From: a bacterium
GTDB lineage: Bacteria; UBA8248
Direction: 5' to 3'
Length of the DNA stretch: 6,858 nucleotides
Assembly (NCBI GenBank): GCA_027622355.1
Contig: JAQBZT010000166.1
Span: forward strand, 1-6,858
Numbering within the stretch: position 1 is the first letter of the stretch; each line of letters starts with the position of its first letter. The position numbers and the translations under genes were made by a program. Under the pieces are notes generated by a model that did not search any database, had not been told where the DNA came from, and worked only from the letters and a program-made list of their open reading frames with translations. Below are positions 6,485-6,858 of this stretch, in pieces.

Positions 6485-6488
6485 CCAA
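6461..6488 (-). promoter_or_regulatory. Candidate promoter of the E1-E2-lyase operon
   Basis: On the minus strand TTGGCA (6488-6483, five of six consensus bases for a -35 box) is followed after 16 nt by TTTACT (6466-6461, four of six for a -10 box). The predicted start near 6454 gives a leader of about 110 nt containing the overlapping hairpins. The surrounding 6463-6505 stretch is the only AT-rich part of this divergent region. The call rests on pattern matching only; no operator site is recognisable. Confidence 0.3.
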
Positions 6489-6519
6489 TTTTGATTCTCT
6501 TGCACATCAAGGAGAGAAG

Positions 6520-6858
6520 ATGAGCCTTTTGGTTGTGGGGTCCATGGCAATTGATTCGGTCAAAACGCCCTTCGGGGAGCGGGAGGAGGCCATCGGCGGC
6601 TCGGCCACCTACTTCTCAATCTCGGCGAGTTTTTTCACGAAAGTGAGGCTGGTCGCGGTGGTGGGCGCGGATTTCCCGGAAGATGTCCTGGATTTCATGG
6701 CCGAGCGCCGGATCGATCTGGCCGGGCTGGAGCGGAACGGCGGGGAGACCTTCCGCTGGAAGGGGGAGTACAGCTTCGATCTGAACACGGCGCACACCCT
6801 CGATACCCGGCTCAACGTTTTCGAGCAATTCCGCTTATTATTTAAACGATCCCTATCT
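6520..6858 (+). CDS. PfkB/ribokinase-family carbohydrate or nucleoside kinase, 3'-truncated
   Basis: A cytosolic ATP-dependent kinase of sugars or nucleosides. Only the first 113 codons are present, with no stop before the window end; the family is about 300 residues. Start: ATG at 6520 with a strong AAGGAG 5 nt upstream (6509-6514). Visible features are the first beta strand LLVVGSMAIDSV, with substrate-site Asp12, the GGSATYFS segment (27-34), which is this subgroup's form of the PfkB N-terminal Gly-Gly motif, and RLVAVVGADFPEDVLDFMAERRIDLAGL (43-70). The lid-like stretch TFRWKGEYSFDLN (77-89) follows. The ATP-binding and catalytic GAGD region lies beyond the window. The substrate cannot be named. 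The last ~9 codons are AT-rich and do not look like the family (see findings). It is divergent from the dehydrogenase operon. Confidence 0.87.
   Translation, partial: MSLLVVGSMAIDSVKTPFGEREEAIGGSATYFSISASFFTKVRLVAVVGADFPEDVLDFMAERRIDLAGLERNGGETFRWKGEYSFDLNTAHTLDTRLNVFEQFRLLFKRSLS

Noticed and set aside
6345..6488. N-terminal extension of E1 alpha by 48 codons to a TTG
   Set aside because: The extension is Gly/Pro/Arg-rich, unlike any E1 alpha N-terminus, and a good Shine-Dalgarno site precedes the internal ATG at 6344.
5334..6494. Long plus-strand open frame (386 codons) opposite E1 alpha
   Set aside because: It is antisense to a well-conserved gene, has a Gly/Val/Glu-rich composition typical of the mirror frame of GC-rich DNA, and shows no recognisable domain.
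1..6858. Mobile element, CRISPR array, tRNA/rRNA or phage defence system
   Set aside because: No transposase, integrase, direct-repeat array, RNA gene or nuclease signature could be found on either strand; all long frames are accounted for by metabolic or signalling genes.

Overview
GC-rich bacterial DNA that begins and ends inside genes. The window holds seven protein-coding genes and no RNA genes, insertion sequences or CRISPR. The genes use GTG/ATG (possibly TTG) starts and clear Shine-Dalgarno sites, and four of them are tightly packed. This fits a free-living Gram-negative-type bacterium, perhaps one of the high-GC uncultured lineages near the Deltaproteobacteria, Nitrospirota, Methylomirabilota or Tectomicrobia. 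The lineage cannot be decided from the sequence alone.

Layout. (1) 1-1407, plus strand: the C-terminal ~468 codons of an M17 leucyl aminopeptidase (PepA), with the N-terminus outside the window. A weak hairpin/T-tract terminator overlaps its stop. (2) 1421-1888, minus strand: a stand-alone response-regulator receiver protein, convergent with pepA. (3) 2010-6344, minus strand: a four-gene cluster read from high to low coordinates. It encodes the E1 alpha and E1 beta subunits of a thiamine-diphosphate-dependent 2-oxo acid (or acetoin) dehydrogenase, its E2 lipoyl acyltransferase, and a CitE/HpcH-type beta-hydroxyacyl-CoA lyase. Junctions are ATGA (4-nt overlap), an 8-nt gap, and TGATG (1-nt overlap), so this is almost certainly one translationally coupled operon. 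It ends in a candidate terminator just after the lyase stop. (4) 6345-6519: a 175-bp divergent intergenic region with candidate back-to-back promoters and a GC-rich alternative hairpin in the operon leader. (5) 6520-6858, plus strand: the N-terminal 113 codons of a PfkB-family sugar/nucleoside kinase, cut by the window end.

How the genes work together. E1 decarboxylates a 2-oxo acid on thiamine diphosphate and passes the acyl group to the lipoyl arm of E2, which makes an acyl-CoA. The last gene belongs to a family that cleaves or forms malyl-CoA, citramalyl-CoA or similar thioesters, releasing an acyl-CoA plus glyoxylate or pyruvate. A plausible but unproven reading is that the lyase and the dehydrogenase act in sequence in one carboxylic-acid degradation or assimilation route. 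No E3 (lipoamide dehydrogenase) gene is in the window, so E3 must be borrowed from elsewhere. The most interesting point is this E1-E2-lyase linkage with undefined substrate; the rest is ordinary housekeeping or regulatory content.
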